From Phycisphaerae bacterium (lineage in GTDB: Bacteria; Planctomycetota; Phycisphaerae; Sedimentisphaerales; Anaerobacaceae), in NCBI GenBank assembly GCA_026386805.1, contig JAPLMX010000206.1:19305-83304 (forward strand): a stretch of DNA of 64,000 bases, written 5' to 3'. The position numbers and the translations under genes were made by a program. The notes under the pieces were generated by a model. The model searched no databases, was not told the origin of the DNA, and saw only the letters and a program-made list of their open reading frames with translations. This document shows positions 9,712 through 19,545 of the stretch, one piece after another. The number at the start of each line of letters is the position of its first letter. The first letter of the stretch is position 1.

Positions 9712-10179
9712 ATGGATAGGAAAAGTGCTGGGCTGGTGATGTATCGGACGTGTGAGGGACAGGTGGAAGTCTTCCTCATCCATCCGGGCGGGCCGTTCTG
9801 GGTCAGGAAGGAGCAGGGCGCTTGGTCCATCCCCAAGGGTGAATTTATGGACGAGGACCCACTTGAGGCAGCCCAACGTGAATTCCAGGAAGAGACGGGC
9901 TTCGCCGCCTCCGGCGCTTTCAAGCCCCTGGACCCCATCCAGCAAGCCGGCGGCAAGATCGTCCACGCCTGGGCCGTCGAGGGCGATTGCGACGCCGAGG
10001 CGATCAAGAGCAACACCTTCACAATGGAATGGCCACCCCACTCCGGCCGACAGGGCACTTTCCCCGAAGCCGACCGCGCCGGCTGGTTCCCCTTGCCCCA
10101 AGCCAGAGACAAGATCCTCAAGAGCCAGCGGCCCCTGCTCGATCAGTTCGAGCGGACGCTCCGCCCGCAGACGACGTGA
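9712..10179 (+). CDS. Nudix hydrolase (diadenosine polyphosphate hydrolase-like)
   Basis: A 155-residue Nudix protein, expected to cleave a nucleoside diphosphate linked to another moiety with Mg2+. The Nudix box is visible: G43, E48, then REFQEETGF at 56-64 supplying the metal ligands. The spacing between G43 and E48 is one residue shorter than consensus. The opening SAGLVMYR and IHPGGPFW followed by GAWSIPKGE are typical of the AP4A-hydrolase-like subgroup, but the substrate cannot be fixed from sequence. The ATG at 9712 has GAGGG six bases upstream; an upstream in-frame start at 9664 lacks this and would overlap the preceding terminator region. Confidence 0.85.
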   Translation: MDRKSAGLVMYRTCEGQVEVFLIHPGGPFWVRKEQGAWSIPKGEFMDEDPLEAAQREFQEETGFAASGAFKPLDPIQQAGGKIVHAWAVEGDCDAEAIKSNTFTMEWPPHSGRQGTFPEADRAGWFPLPQARDKILKSQRPLLDQFERTLRPQTT

Positions 10180-10184
10180 CCGCC

Positions 10185-12126
10185 CTACGGATGGCGGGGT
10201 CCCCGCAGCCACGCCTCGACGGCGGCCGGGTCGCTGATGGCCCCGGCGGGCCGGGGATGCTTGTCGTCAAACACGCACAGCACCTCGTAGGTCTCGGGGG
10301 TAATAAAGCTCTCGTCGATCCTCCCCTCTTCTCGCGGCACCGCATTGTCCTTGAGGCCCAGGTGCTTGACGAAGAAAGTGTAGGCCCCCTGCCGTTTGGA
10401 TGGCCCGTAGTCGTGGCCCTCCTGGGCCAAGTGGAGGTTCTCCACCGCGTTTTCTGCCCCGTATGCGTGGTACACGCTCTTGATGTAGGGAAATTCGACC
10501 AGCGGCGTGTTCTCGGTCCAATCCTTGCCGTCGGAGATCACCAGCATCGGCTGGGGCGCATGCATGAGCGGCGATCTCAACGTTGCAGGTGTCGTGGCGG
10601 TCGCTGACGTGGATGGGCATGCCGCTCTCGCAGACGCAGCCGCCGAAGAAGTGCGCGGATACCTGCCCCACGGGGATAGAGACGGTCACCCGCTCATCGG
10701 CCGCCGCCAATAGAAAGCTCTGCGTGCCGCCGCCGGAGGCGCCGGTGATGCCGATGCGTGTGGGATCCACCTGGGGCAGCGAGCAGAGGAAATCGACCGC
10801 CCGCATGCTGTCCCACAGTTGTACGCTCATGGCCCTCGGCCCCGTGTGCGGGTACTGGCTGGCTTCATTGACTCCGGTCATGTCATACGCAAAAACCACG
10901 GCCCCCATGCGAGCCAGCACGGCGCAGATCCTCTGGGTGTCGCCGCCGAACCGCCCGCCCGTCTTGTTGACGGCGAAGGGCGTGCTGGTGCCCGTGCAAT
11001 GCCCATGCGTCACGAGGATGCCGGGAGATTGACCGGATGGCGGTGGCGAAGTCGGCTGGTAGAGGTTGCCCGTGACGAAGAAGCCCGGCAGACTCTCGAA
11101 CGCCACGTTCTGGACCGTGTAGCCCTCGTGCCTGCGCGCGTCGCGAAGGATGGGATTGAGAGCGGTCCTGGGCGGCAAAGGCATCAGGCCGGTCCCGCGC
11201 AGGATTCCCTCGCGAATGGCCGCAGCCCGCTTCTCCCACGAGGCGCGGTCCGACCAGGTCTTCGCATATTCCGCCAGCCTCTTCTTCGCCGTCTCCTCGC
11301 TCCAGGCATTTCCCTGACGGAGCAAGGCATGATCCATGATGAACTTCACCACAGGAGCCGGATCGTCGAGTCCGTGCGGGTGGTGCCCGATGCCGGGCTT
11401 GTGGATGACCCGAATCTCGCCGCCCAGCTTCTTGTAGCGCGTCTCGACAACAGCGGTGTTCTCGGCCGCCGGCACCACGTCGTCGGCGTCGCCCACCACG
11501 TGAATGAGGGCGACTTTGGCCTTCGCCAGCGGCCCCAGCACATCGATGGGATTGCCCCGATAAGCCAGTGCCTCGGCCTCATCTTGGAAGCCATAGTCCT
11601 TGAGCAGCTCCTTCCAGTCACCGGGACTGCCCGAGCCTTTGCCCCTGCCGCCCGGCCAGCTCTTGAAGTCGCACACCGGCGCGTCGCCGTAGATCACCGC
11701 GACCTTGTCGGGGTTCTCCGATGCCCAACGGTACGCATACAATCCGCCGCGGCTAATCCCGATAAGTACCGCTTTCTTCGCCAACCCGCGGCTCTGAAGC
11801 ACCTCGTAGAAGGCGTTGAAATGCTGGATGGCAGCGGGACTGCCAAACGTGTTGCCGACGACGAGGTGCACGTGGTGAAGCCCCTTCGCCAGTAGCGCGG
11901 GGGCCGCACATCGTTCGGTGAAGGCATCGGGGAACTCCATGCACCAGGACCAGGGCTTGCCGGGCAGCGCCTGCTTCGGCTCAACCACCCAAGCCGGGCA
12001 GCCGTCCACCGTGAAGGTACGCCGCGTGTAGCCGTGCCAGGTATCGACCTTCTCATCGGCGGCACGCACAAAGCAGGAAAGGGCAAGAACCAGAAACAGT
12101 GAGGCCAAAGGACTGGTGAGTCTCAT
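10185..12126 (-). pseudogene. Exported double alpha/beta-hydrolase esterase (acetylxylan esterase-like), frameshifted
   Basis: Two alpha/beta-hydrolase domains follow a signal peptide (MRLTSPLASLFLVLALS). The first has nucleophile motif GISRGG and a C-terminal HHPHG histidine region. The second has GASGGG, then CESGMPIHVSDRHDTCNVEI and, in another frame, APQPMLVISDGKDWT and AQEGHDYG, as in acetylxylan-esterase-like proteins. The reading frame shifts near 10569-10572: frame one continues as nonsense to 10267 while the true C-terminus runs in the next frame to TAG at 10185. One inserted base (or two lost) explains it. It could be a real mutation or an assembly error. The gene is translationally coupled (TGATG) to the GH106 gene, so it probably removes acyl groups from the same polysaccharide. 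A TTG at 12129 is an alternative start. Confidence 0.8.
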
Positions 12127-14354
12127 CAATAGTTCCTTTGAGGTTGAGATGCGGCATTGGGCTTGATGTCCTTGCCGAGGATAAAGATCGATTTCGTGGG
12201 AGGCACGGTCAGTCTGACCTTGGTCACGTCGCAGCCGGCTTCCACCTCCGGGGTAGACTCCGCCGGCACGATCTGGCCCGTATGCGGGTCCCAGGCTTCC
12301 AGCTCCATCCGCCCGCGCAACTTGGCGTGCGTATCGATGGGTTTGCCGCCGATATTGGCGAACAAGTAGACATGCGTCCCATCATTGACCTTGTGGATGT
12401 ACCGCAGCACATCTTGGCTTTCGTACTCGACATCGTAGACGCCGGGAGCGATGTCCAGTGCCTCCCGCAATGTCGCGGCATTGAGGGCCTTCAGACGACT
12501 GGCCATCCCGCCGTTGGCGTTCTTCGTGACACCAACTTGGGTCCCGAACATCGCTTCTATCGTCCGCGTGACATCCCGGTCATGCCCGAATTCCGCCGAT
12601 TTGTTGGGCAGCCGGCCGGTGGCAATCACCTTGCCTCCCCCCTCGTAGAACTCCGCGATCTTTTTCAGACTGCTCCAGCGAATCGTCTTGTGACCGGGCA
12701 GGACCAAGACCTTGAATCGCTCGGCGTGAATCCGGTTCGGCAGGACGAGCTCGTCCCCTTGCACCTTGCAGGCCTCGTCCAGCACCTCGGGATGAAGGAA
12801 GGCATAGTCCCGCCCCGCTCCCGCGATGAGCACCTCGCCCACGTCCAGGTAGTCCGCCTCCGGCACGTCCACGCCGCCTTGGTAGAAGCCGAGCGGACCA
12901 TCCAAATGGTGACTGCCCTGGAGCGTCGCGATGGGATAGAGCACCGCGATATCGCACACGTGCCGGCCGTCGTTTTGGAGCAGGACGTTGAGCCGGGCAA
13001 TGTACGTGTTGAATTCCGGGAGCCCCTTGGCATAAATCGGACTGCGATAGGAAAGCTCCGGCTTGAACGTCACGTGCGTGTCGTCGTACCAGACCGCGTG
13101 CGGGATCAGAATGTTGATGCCCTTGGTGTACTGCTCCATCGCCACGGCGTACATGCTGTCCCAGGACAGGTCGCCCATAGCCCCATACGTCTCGGACATC
13201 ACGAGCGTCTTGTCCCAGTTGTACGCCGAGGAGCTGATGATTTTGTAGACCCTCTCCGCAGGCCGGTCGCCGCCGATTTTGTCCACGCCGGGAATCGCCT
13301 GATACTGGAAGCACTTCATCAGGTCTCCCGAGACGCTGACGGGGTTGACGACCTCTTCCTGATCCTGGTGGCCCGTCGCGGCGATCCCATGCCTGCCGCA
13401 CCAGTCCTGGATTCGCCGGGGGAAGCCCGACGCATACAGTTCCGCCCGAAAACCGAACAGATAGTTCCTCGCGGCTTCGGTCTGGGGCCCGATGTCGTAC
13501 CACAGAGCGGGATAATAGGGCCTTGGATCGAAGCCGTGCCTCCGCTCGAATTTCTCGTTGAACTGGTCCGTCCAGGTCCGTCCCTCGCCCCGATAGAGCG
13601 TCGGCTCATCATAGAATGCGGAGTCGATGGTCGTGCCGAAGTAGTCTTTGAATCGGTCATAGTACGCTTGGTGGGTCATCCCGATGAACTTGTCCACCGC
13701 CTCCGGGTCGAGATAATCGCAGCAGGGGTAGCCGTCTTTGACGCACGTGAAGAACATGATCTTCCACGTCCCCGATGGGACCTGCCACCCAATCCGGTGA
13801 TCCCGCACCTGCCCCGTGATGTCCACCCGTTCCAGAGTCGCCGTGTTCATCGCCACAGCACTCATCAGAGTTCCCGCAGGGACCGCCTTCTCATATACCG
13901 CCGGTCCCGCCACGGCCTCCTCGTGCTTGTCCAACCGCTTGAGGGTCGCTTCGGGGTACTTGCGGGCGAACAGGCTGACCTCCCGCGAATTCGGCGCGCC
14001 AGCGGAGCCGCTGGGGAAGCCGTATTCATCGTAGAGCGACATGGTCATGCCCCGCTGACGGGCCTCTGCCAAGGCTTGACCGTAGAGAGCGAAGTACTCC
14101 TCACCCAGATACTCCGGACGAAAGCCCTTTCCGAAGGGAAGAATCCCAAACCCCCCGTACTTGCTGAGGTCGCACGATTTCTCCATCTGCTCATGGATGC
14201 CGACGGCCGTCACCTCCGTGTTGTTCCAGAACCAAAGAGACCGGGGCCGGTACTTTATCGGTGGGTCCGCAAAGTCACTCCGCATATCGGCACGCGCCGT
14301 GACACCAGACCACGGAATCGAGAACCACAGGAACCACAAGACACGTTTGTCCAT
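12126..14354 (-). CDS. Glycoside hydrolase, GH106-like alpha-L-rhamnosidase
   Basis: A secreted 742-residue protein. After a signal peptide (MDKRVLWFLWFSIPWSGV) it shows the start typical of GH106-type enzymes: YRPRSLWFWNN, GGFGILPFG, YDEYGFPSG, followed by DSAFYDEPTLY with conserved acidic residues in the TIM-barrel region, and a C-terminal beta-rich part. GH106 enzymes release L-rhamnose from rhamnogalacturonan-type pectins. The assignment to GH106 is by recalled motif pattern and the exact linkage is unknown. Of two ATGs, the one at 14354 is preferred because the only GAGG lies 12 bases upstream of it and touches the other (14366). The stop overlaps the start of the downstream esterase, indicating an operon. 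The upstream boundary is the decayed transposase. Confidence 0.82.
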   Translation of the reverse strand: MDKRVLWFLWFSIPWSGVTARADMRSDFADPPIKYRPRSLWFWNNTEVTAVGIHEQMEKSCDLSKYGGFGILPFGKGFRPEYLGEEYFALYGQALAEARQRGMTMSLYDEYGFPSGSAGAPNSREVSLFARKYPEATLKRLDKHEEAVAGPAVYEKAVPAGTLMSAVAMNTATLERVDITGQVRDHRIGWQVPSGTWKIMFFTCVKDGYPCCDYLDPEAVDKFIGMTHQAYYDRFKDYFGTTIDSAFYDEPTLYRGEGRTWTDQFNEKFERRHGFDPRPYYPALWYDIGPQTEAARNYLFGFRAELYASGFPRRIQDWCGRHGIAATGHQDQEEVVNPVSVSGDLMKCFQYQAIPGVDKIGGDRPAERVYKIISSSAYNWDKTLVMSETYGAMGDLSWDSMYAVAMEQYTKGINILIPHAVWYDDTHVTFKPELSYRSPIYAKGLPEFNTYIARLNVLLQNDGRHVCDIAVLYPIATLQGSHHLDGPLGFYQGGVDVPEADYLDVGEVLIAGAGRDYAFLHPEVLDEACKVQGDELVLPNRIHAERFKVLVLPGHKTIRWSSLKKIAEFYEGGGKVIATGRLPNKSAEFGHDRDVTRTIEAMFGTQVGVTKNANGGMASRLKALNAATLREALDIAPGVYDVEYESQDVLRYIHKVNDGTHVYLFANIGGKPIDTHAKLRGRMELEAWDPHTGQIVPAESTPEVEAGCDVTKVRLTVPPTKSIFILGKDIKPNAASQPQRNY

Positions 14355-14399
14355 CTGCTCACACATCCTCTAAGCTCGACTTCTGCCAATTTTGGAGGG

Positions 14400-15584
14400 T
14401 CAGGCGGCTTGACTGAGCCGGTCGAGCATCCAGGTCCTGATCTTGGGGGATAGTTTTTGAAACACCTTGTGATACGAAGGCTCTTGAAACAGGGTCTCTT
14501 GCCAGAAGAGGCGGCGAACCGTGGCCATCGCATCCGTGAAGGTAGGCTCCTCCTTGACGTACCAGGGGGTTTGGCGGAGGCAAATACGATGAGACTTGAC
14601 GTGCTCCGCCTAGATCAGACAAATCACACGGAACAGGCCCAACAGACACGGTGCCGTACGGAGCACCGACGGGGCGACGTGTTGTCGGGTCGTCTCAAAG
14701 CCCAGGTGAGCCCGCACCTCCTGAAACGTCGTCTCGATCGGCCATCGGGCCGTGAACCAACCGACCATCTGCTGGCCCGTGAGCAAAGGATCAGTGGTGT
14801 AGAAGTATTCATCTCGATGGGTGCCCTGGAGGTCCCGAACGAAAACCCATCGAATCGGCACGACTCCCGCGCCCGCTTTGTACCAGAGGCCGGTCTCCGT
14901 GGCCAATTGCACGCGCCGATTCCCGCCTCCATACCAAGGGATCGTGGCGGGCGTCAGGACGCCACGGTCCACCCCCTGCTGGGGGGTGGGGAGTTTGCGG
15001 CCCTTGCTGGGCGGGCGTCCGTTTCGCCGGCGTCGCTTGGGGACCGGGGCATACAGACGGGCATCCCCATGAAACCGGCTCACCCGCGTGGCATGACGAC
15101 GATGGCGATGGCAGAACCGGGCCAACTCGTGCGAGGCATAGCCGCCATCACCCAGGAACACGAACTTTCGCTCGGGAAACCAGTGGATCAGCACCGCCAT
15201 CAACTGGCGTGCCAAGTCTGGGGCGGTTTTATGCCGCCGGTTCTCCGCCTGATTCAACGCCTCCGGACGATACCGAGCGACCAGGACGGGCAAGGCCCAG
15301 CGCCGCCAGGTAAAGGGGGACGGGACCGAGATCGCCAGAACGATCCAGCGGTGCCCCCAGCGAAAGACCACGTGCTTATGAGCCGACCGCACCGCGTCCT
15401 GATGACAGCCCTTGCCGTAGACGCACTTGCCCCGATGCGGGGCGGTGGTGTCGTCCATCGGAACCAGCACGGGTTCCTCCAGCGGGATCGTGGAGAGAAT
15501 GGCCTGGGTCAGGACTTTTCCCAAGGGCCACAACGACCACGACGCCCGCGAGAAAACCCGGTGATAGGTACTGGGATGAGCATC
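14400..15584 (-). pseudogene. IS701/IS4-like DDE transposase, truncated and with internal stop
   Basis: The frame reads from HPSTYHRVFSRASWSLW (near 15584) through PMDDTTAPHRGKCVYGKGCH (first catalytic Asp region), FLGDGGYASHE (second Asp) and RWPIETTFQEVRAHLG (the catalytic Glu region). This matches DDE transposases of the IS701/IS4 type. An in-frame TAG at 14610-14612 interrupts it after VICLI, yet similarity-like coding continues (AEHVKSHRICLRQTPWYVKE) to TGA at 14400. The N-terminal 60-90 residues usual for the family are missing because the sequence changes into the methyltransferase remnant at about 15570. No terminal inverted repeats were found. It is an inactive insertion-sequence relic. 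Confidence 0.85.
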
Positions 15585-15900
15585 CGGCCCGAGTGCAGTT
15601 GGCGAACGATGTGGCCAATGCCATCTCGCGGCAGGTGACGCTGAGCACGGATATGGATGTTCTGGACTTCGGTTGTGGCACGGGACTTCTGACCCTTCGG
15701 TTGACGCCGCTGGTCAAGTCCATCACTGGTGTGGACAGCTCACGCGGGATGCTGAATGTCCTTGACGCCAAGATCGCCAGGCAGAACCTGGCCAACGTGC
15801 GGACGCTGCTCCTCGACTTGGAGGCGGGCGATGTTCTCGCCGATAAGTACGATCTGGTCGTGAGCAACATGACGCTGCACCATATTCCTGATGACGGGCC
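15569..15900 (+). pseudogene. Class I SAM-dependent methyltransferase remnant
   Basis: The reading frame YWDEHPARVQLANDVANAI, VLDFGCGTGLLTL (SAM motif I), ITGVDSSRGML (motif II) and LVVSNMTLHHIPDD (motif IV region) is a clear methyltransferase core. The normal N-terminus and start codon are absent: the frame merges into the transposase relic at about 15570. After about 15900 the family sequence stops and a palindromic repeat follows, so the C-terminal third is lost as well. A GTG at 15593 could start a stub ending at 16096, but its tail is repeat-derived. Non-functional. Confidence 0.75.
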
Positions 15901-15954
15901 GCCGGAGAAACGCAGGATGACGGTCTCATTGTCGAGAGGAAGCATCGGGGTTGC

Positions 15955-16070
15955 TTGGCTTTGGCTGTTCGTGTCGCGGGCATCTTGCCCTCGAATCGCG
16001 GGCAGGATGCCCGCGACACGCAAGGGCGGGACGCCCTCGCTACGAAGGAGACCATCGCCAATCCTTCGGC
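15955..16070. repeat. Palindromic element, GTGTCGCGGGCATC type
   Basis: GTGTCGCGGGCATCTTGCCC pairs with GGGCAGGATGCCCGCGACAC (ending near 16020). A second small hairpin (AGGGCG..CGCCCT) and CGCTACGAAGG follow. It resembles the elements at 36672-36755 and 40776-40890 and sits where the methyltransferase relic breaks off. Confidence 0.7.
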
Positions 16071-16139
16071 AAGCTCAGGAGAGGCGCTGCGCTTGACGCT
16101 GCCACCCGGAGAGTGTTCACCTTCTTGACGGTTTCTCAG

Positions 16140-16700
16140 ATGATTACAGAAGCAATAAGGGAATACGTGTCGAATGAGTGCAATAGTAGCAAGAATGCCT
16201 TTGGTCCGGCGTTCTTCGAGGAGCATTTGTCGGTTGTGGCGGAGTATGCCACGGAGTTGGGGAAGGCGTTCGGGGCGGATTTGGAGATCATTCAATTGGC
16301 GGCCTGGCTGCATGACATTTCCGCCGTTCAGGATTTTGCGGCTCTGCCCAGACACCCTGCCTTGGGTGCGGAGATCACTCGAAAGCTACTGCAAGAGAAG
16401 GACTATCCATCTGAACGGATCGAGCGTGTGGCGAAGTGCATTGCTTCGCATTCGACGCCGGTGCAGATCGGCAACGGACCGCTTGAAGAAGTGTACGTGT
16501 CGAACGCCGATGCGATGTCGCAGATCGTCAAGCCCGCCTACTGGTTCTACTATGTGTTCCAGGTCCGCCAGTTCAGCTTCGCAGAAGGCTGGGACTGGCT
16601 CCGCCAGCGAGTGGAGAGCAACTGGGCGGCGCTGATCCCGCCGGCCAAGGAGATCATTGAGAACGAATATCGCTTAGTGAGAGAGACTCTCGTGCTATAG
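16140..16700 (+). CDS. HD-domain phosphohydrolase
   Basis: A 186-residue HD-superfamily protein: FFEEHLSVVAEYA supplies the first His, AAWLHDI the HD pair, RHPALGAEI and SHSTP later ligand-like His residues, and NADAMSQ the terminal Asp region. HD proteins are metal-dependent phosphohydrolases acting on nucleotides or other phosphoesters; the substrate is unknown. The longer in-frame ORF reaching back to 15951 is rejected because that part is the palindromic repeat. The ATG at 16140 is the first plausible start, although no strong ribosome-binding site is visible. Confidence 0.75.
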   Translation: MITEAIREYVSNECNSSKNAFGPAFFEEHLSVVAEYATELGKAFGADLEIIQLAAWLHDISAVQDFAALPRHPALGAEITRKLLQEKDYPSERIERVAKCIASHSTPVQIGNGPLEEVYVSNADAMSQIVKPAYWFYYVFQVRQFSFAEGWDWLRQRVESNWAALIPPAKEIIENEYRLVRETLVL

Positions 16701-16707
16701 CCGATGG

Positions 16708-17862
16708 TCAGTGCTTTTTGCCGATCTCGTGCTGCAACATGGCTTCGTAAAGCGACAACTGGATGTCCAGGATCTGGTCGAGCGTGACTTCGCAGTTGCC
16801 CCGGATGCCGTGCGGGCATTCGAACGTGAAGCTGCCTGCCCCGCAGACGTGGTAGAGGGCACTGGTGAGATTGAAGGAATCCGGGTTCTTGCCGCCTTCG
16901 GGACGCACCTCGAAGAGTCCGCCGAAAGGCAGTTGCCGCTCGCTGAGAAGGGCGTAACACTCCTTGGCCAGGGATCGGATATCTTGCTGGATTTCGGTCG
17001 TGACGTAGGCCGGCCGCAGGGCGGCGGGCTTCGATTCGTGGCTATGGAGCGAGACGGCCAGGTCCGGGCCTTCTTCGCGGGCGACCTTGAGAAGGGCGGC
17101 GGACTCCGGCCCCATCGGAGCGAAGAACTCGTCGTGCATCGGATTGATGCCGCGATCGTTGAAATAGCAGCCGAGGAAACGGACGTTGTCGCCCACCATC
17201 GGATGCTGCCGTTTGCACTGGGGCCAGTCGCAGAACGTGTCGTCCGTCCAGGTGCCCTGGCCCCAGAACCGCAGGTCGTCGTCGCCCATGCCGGTGAGGG
17301 ACCGAGGCTCGAAGCGGGCCGTGCCGTCCGGGTTGCCCGCCGGGAGGATTAGGAGCCGGCACTGGCCGCCGAGTTGCCGCAGCTTCTCCTGGCTTTTGCC
17401 ACGCAGGTCCTTGCCGGTCTCCATGATCTGGACCAGGTTGACCAGGCCGGTGAGACCTTCGACTTCATGGCCGTGTACGGGGCCGAGGAACAGAATGACG
17501 GGCTTCTTCCTCGCGGCTTTGTCCATGTAGGCGGCGGGGTCCTGCCCGCCTATCGCTGAGTTGAAGTTCGCCTTGTGGGCGACGGTCTCCCTGTCGCCAT
17601 AAGTGACCATGTAAATCGGTCTGCCGCCCGGCGTTGTGGCGAGGACGGTCAGCCTGCCTTGCTCCAGGTGCTCGAAGCGAGAGGCCAACCCTTTCACGTC
17701 CCCGATCCAGAAGTCCGGCAACGGATGGTCGGGAATCCTGGCTTTCGCCTGCGCATAGGTCATGTGGTCCACACGATTCGTGGCTTTATCCGTCTGTGCG
17801 AAGCCTGTCGAAAGCACTATCGAAATGAGTATGATGACTATTTTGAGCGTCTGCTTGTCCAT
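16708..17862 (-). CDS. Exported M14-family zinc carboxypeptidase-like protein
   Basis: A 384-residue protein with a signal peptide (residues 5-22, ending FAQ). Zinc-binding HxxE is at His130/Glu133 in GPVHGHEVEG, the third zinc ligand lies in SLHSHE, and a late FTFECP supplies the probable catalytic Glu. These are the M14 carboxypeptidase/amidase features. It probably trims peptides or amide-linked groups outside the cytoplasm. The ATG at 17862 is preferred over an upstream start at 17904 because AGGAG stands eight bases before it and the signal peptide begins directly. It follows the sulfatase on the same strand, separated by a 33-bp hairpin repeat. Confidence 0.83.
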   Translation of the reverse strand: MDKQTLKIVIILISIVLSTGFAQTDKATNRVDHMTYAQAKARIPDHPLPDFWIGDVKGLASRFEHLEQGRLTVLATTPGGRPIYMVTYGDRETVAHKANFNSAIGGQDPAAYMDKAARKKPVILFLGPVHGHEVEGLTGLVNLVQIMETGKDLRGKSQEKLRQLGGQCRLLILPAGNPDGTARFEPRSLTGMGDDDLRFWGQGTWTDDTFCDWPQCKRQHPMVGDNVRFLGCYFNDRGINPMHDEFFAPMGPESAALLKVAREEGPDLAVSLHSHESKPAALRPAYVTTEIQQDIRSLAKECYALLSERQLPFGGLFEVRPEGGKNPDSFNLTSALYHVCGAGSFTFECPHGIRGNCEVTLDQILDIQLSLYEAMLQHEIGKKH

Positions 17863-17873
17863 CTTCGTCTCCT

Positions 17874-17906
17874 GAGCACGGTCAAACAAGTTTGGCCGTG
17901 CCACCC
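17874..17906 (-). repeat. 33-bp hairpin repeat, copy 1
   Basis: On the minus strand this reads GGGTGGCACGGCCAAACTTG then TTTGACCGTGCTC. It matches the sequence at 51321-51353 at 32 of 33 positions and has CACGG/CCGTG arms. Both copies sit between two co-directional genes. Confidence 0.8.
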
Positions 17907-17922
17907 GGCGTCGCGAGAATTA

Positions 17923-19425
17923 TCAACCCAGCAGCTTCTTCTCCCACCACTTGAGGTATTCCTCATCGGACACATTCGGCGACAGGCCTCTCTGTTCCAT
18001 TTGCTTTTTGTACGATTCGGTCATGTCGTTCTGCCAATAGGCGACCACCTTCGGGTCTTCGGGCTGCTCGCCCCGGTCGCCGGTTGTCTTGATCCAGTCG
18101 TCCAGTTTCCGGCTGTGCTCGCGAAGAACGCCTCGGAGCTTGCGATCATCGGCCAGATTGTGCAGCTCGTGGGGATCGTTTTGCAGGTCGTACAGCTCTT
18201 CTTTCGGCCGGGTCGGGGCCATGAACAGTGCTTGCTCCGGCGTGAGCTTGCCCTCTTTATGCAGGACCTGCATCAACGTCAGCATCGGGTATTGGAGCTT
18301 CTTGTAGGCGTTGAACTGCGTGTACGGCCGGTCGGGGTAGTAGTTGCGGATGTACTTGTACCGCTTCGACCGCACGCAGCGGATGCGGTCCACCGTCCCG
18401 TCACAGCGGTCCCGGGCTGCGAAGATGTAATCTTGCTTCCTTTTTCCGGTGCCGAGGAAGCTGTGCCCCTGCATGTGCTGGGGCGGCTCGGCACCGGCGG
18501 CTTGGAGGCAGGTCGGCGCCAAATCGATCGAACTGATGAAGTCGTCCACGACTGTGCCGGGCTGGATATGCCCCGGCCAGCGGACAATTACTGGAATGCG
18601 AATTCCCTCGTCGTAGAGCCACTGCTTGCCGCGAACGTGCGGCCGGCCGTGGTCGCCGAAATAGACCACGATGGTGTTGTCGGCCGCGCCTTCCTTTTCG
18701 AGCCATTGCAGGGCGACGCCGATTTGCGTGTCGAGGAGCTGGATGGATTCGAGGTAGTCGGCCCAGTCCCGCCGGGCGATGGGGTGGTCGGGGTAGTAGG
18801 GTGGCAGCGTGACTTTGCCGGGATCGATGGGGTTCTTCTTGTCCCGCTGGAAGGCGCGGTGCGTATAGTTGAAGTTGATCTGGGCGAAAAAGGGTTGCCC
18901 CGGCTGCCGCTGCGACCAGTCGGTGCCGTCAAACGGTCGAGTCATGTACATGAAGTTCCAGTCGGTCTTGCCTTCCTGCTTGTAGTTGAGCCCGGCACAG
19001 TTGCACCGGAAATAGCCCGCATGCCGGAAGTACTCGGTGACCAGCATGACGGGGTTCGGGAGCAGGTAGCCGTCGTCGCGATGGCTGCGGTGATTGTGGG
19101 CGCCGATGCTCGTCTGGTACATCCCCGTCATGATCGCCGAGCGGGACGCGGAACAGACCGGGCCGGTGACGAACGCGCTCGTGTACCTGGCCCCTTCGCC
19201 GGCGAGCTTGTCCAGGTTCGGGGTCTTGACGAGCGGATTGCCGTAACAGCCCAAGTCGGGCGACGTGTCCTCCGAGATTAGCCAGAGGATATTGGGACGG
19301 CCCTGGGCCTGTAGCATCCGTGCGTGAGCGGCATTGGGTGAAGCTTGCTTGCGGTCTGTCGAGCATCCGGCCAGCAGTGCCGCTGTCCCACAGCCGACCG
19401 TTTTCAGAAAGTCCCGGCGTTTCAT
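17923..19425 (-). CDS. Tat-exported lipoprotein sulfatase (S1 family)
   Basis: A 500-residue formylglycine-dependent sulfatase. The N-terminus carries a twin-arginine signal (RRDFLK) and a lipobox ending at Cys21 (LLAGC), so it is probably anchored to a membrane outside the cytoplasm. The S1 core motif is CSASRSAIMTG with Cys91 as the residue converted to formylglycine. PNILWLISEDTSPD supplies calcium-binding acids and YFGDHGRP the second metal and phosphate-site motif. The substrate sulfate ester (sulfated polysaccharide or glycosaminoglycan) is unknown. No maturase is recognised in this window. Confidence 0.92.
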   Translation of the reverse strand: MKRRDFLKTVGCGTAALLAGCSTDRKQASPNAAHARMLQAQGRPNILWLISEDTSPDLGCYGNPLVKTPNLDKLAGEGARYTSAFVTGPVCSASRSAIMTGMYQTSIGAHNHRSHRDDGYLLPNPVMLVTEYFRHAGYFRCNCAGLNYKQEGKTDWNFMYMTRPFDGTDWSQRQPGQPFFAQINFNYTHRAFQRDKKNPIDPGKVTLPPYYPDHPIARRDWADYLESIQLLDTQIGVALQWLEKEGAADNTIVVYFGDHGRPHVRGKQWLYDEGIRIPVIVRWPGHIQPGTVVDDFISSIDLAPTCLQAAGAEPPQHMQGHSFLGTGKRKQDYIFAARDRCDGTVDRIRCVRSKRYKYIRNYYPDRPYTQFNAYKKLQYPMLTLMQVLHKEGKLTPEQALFMAPTRPKEELYDLQNDPHELHNLADDRKLRGVLREHSRKLDDWIKTTGDRGEQPEDPKVVAYWQNDMTESYKKQMEQRGLSPNVSDEEYLKWWEKKLLG

Positions 19426-19454
19426 CCGTGTGCCCCCTTGGGATTGACTATTTG

Positions 19455-19545
19455 CTATTTACGATTAACCATAGCATGAGCATCTTGCCCATGAACAACA
19501 CGGCCAAAGCCTGCCCCGAGCGAAGCCGAGGGGATGGCCGTGCTA
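19455..19545. repeat. Intergenic palindromic sequence
   Basis: It contains AGCATGAGCATCTTGCCCAT and inverted arms CACGGCC/GGCCGTG enclosing GCCCCGAGCGAAGCCGAGG. It resembles the GGCATCTTGCCC family found elsewhere in the window but is less regular. Confidence 0.45.

Noticed and set aside
15951..16139. N-terminal extension of the HD-domain protein
   Set aside because: Encoded by a palindromic repeat; the conserved protein begins at the ATG at 16140.
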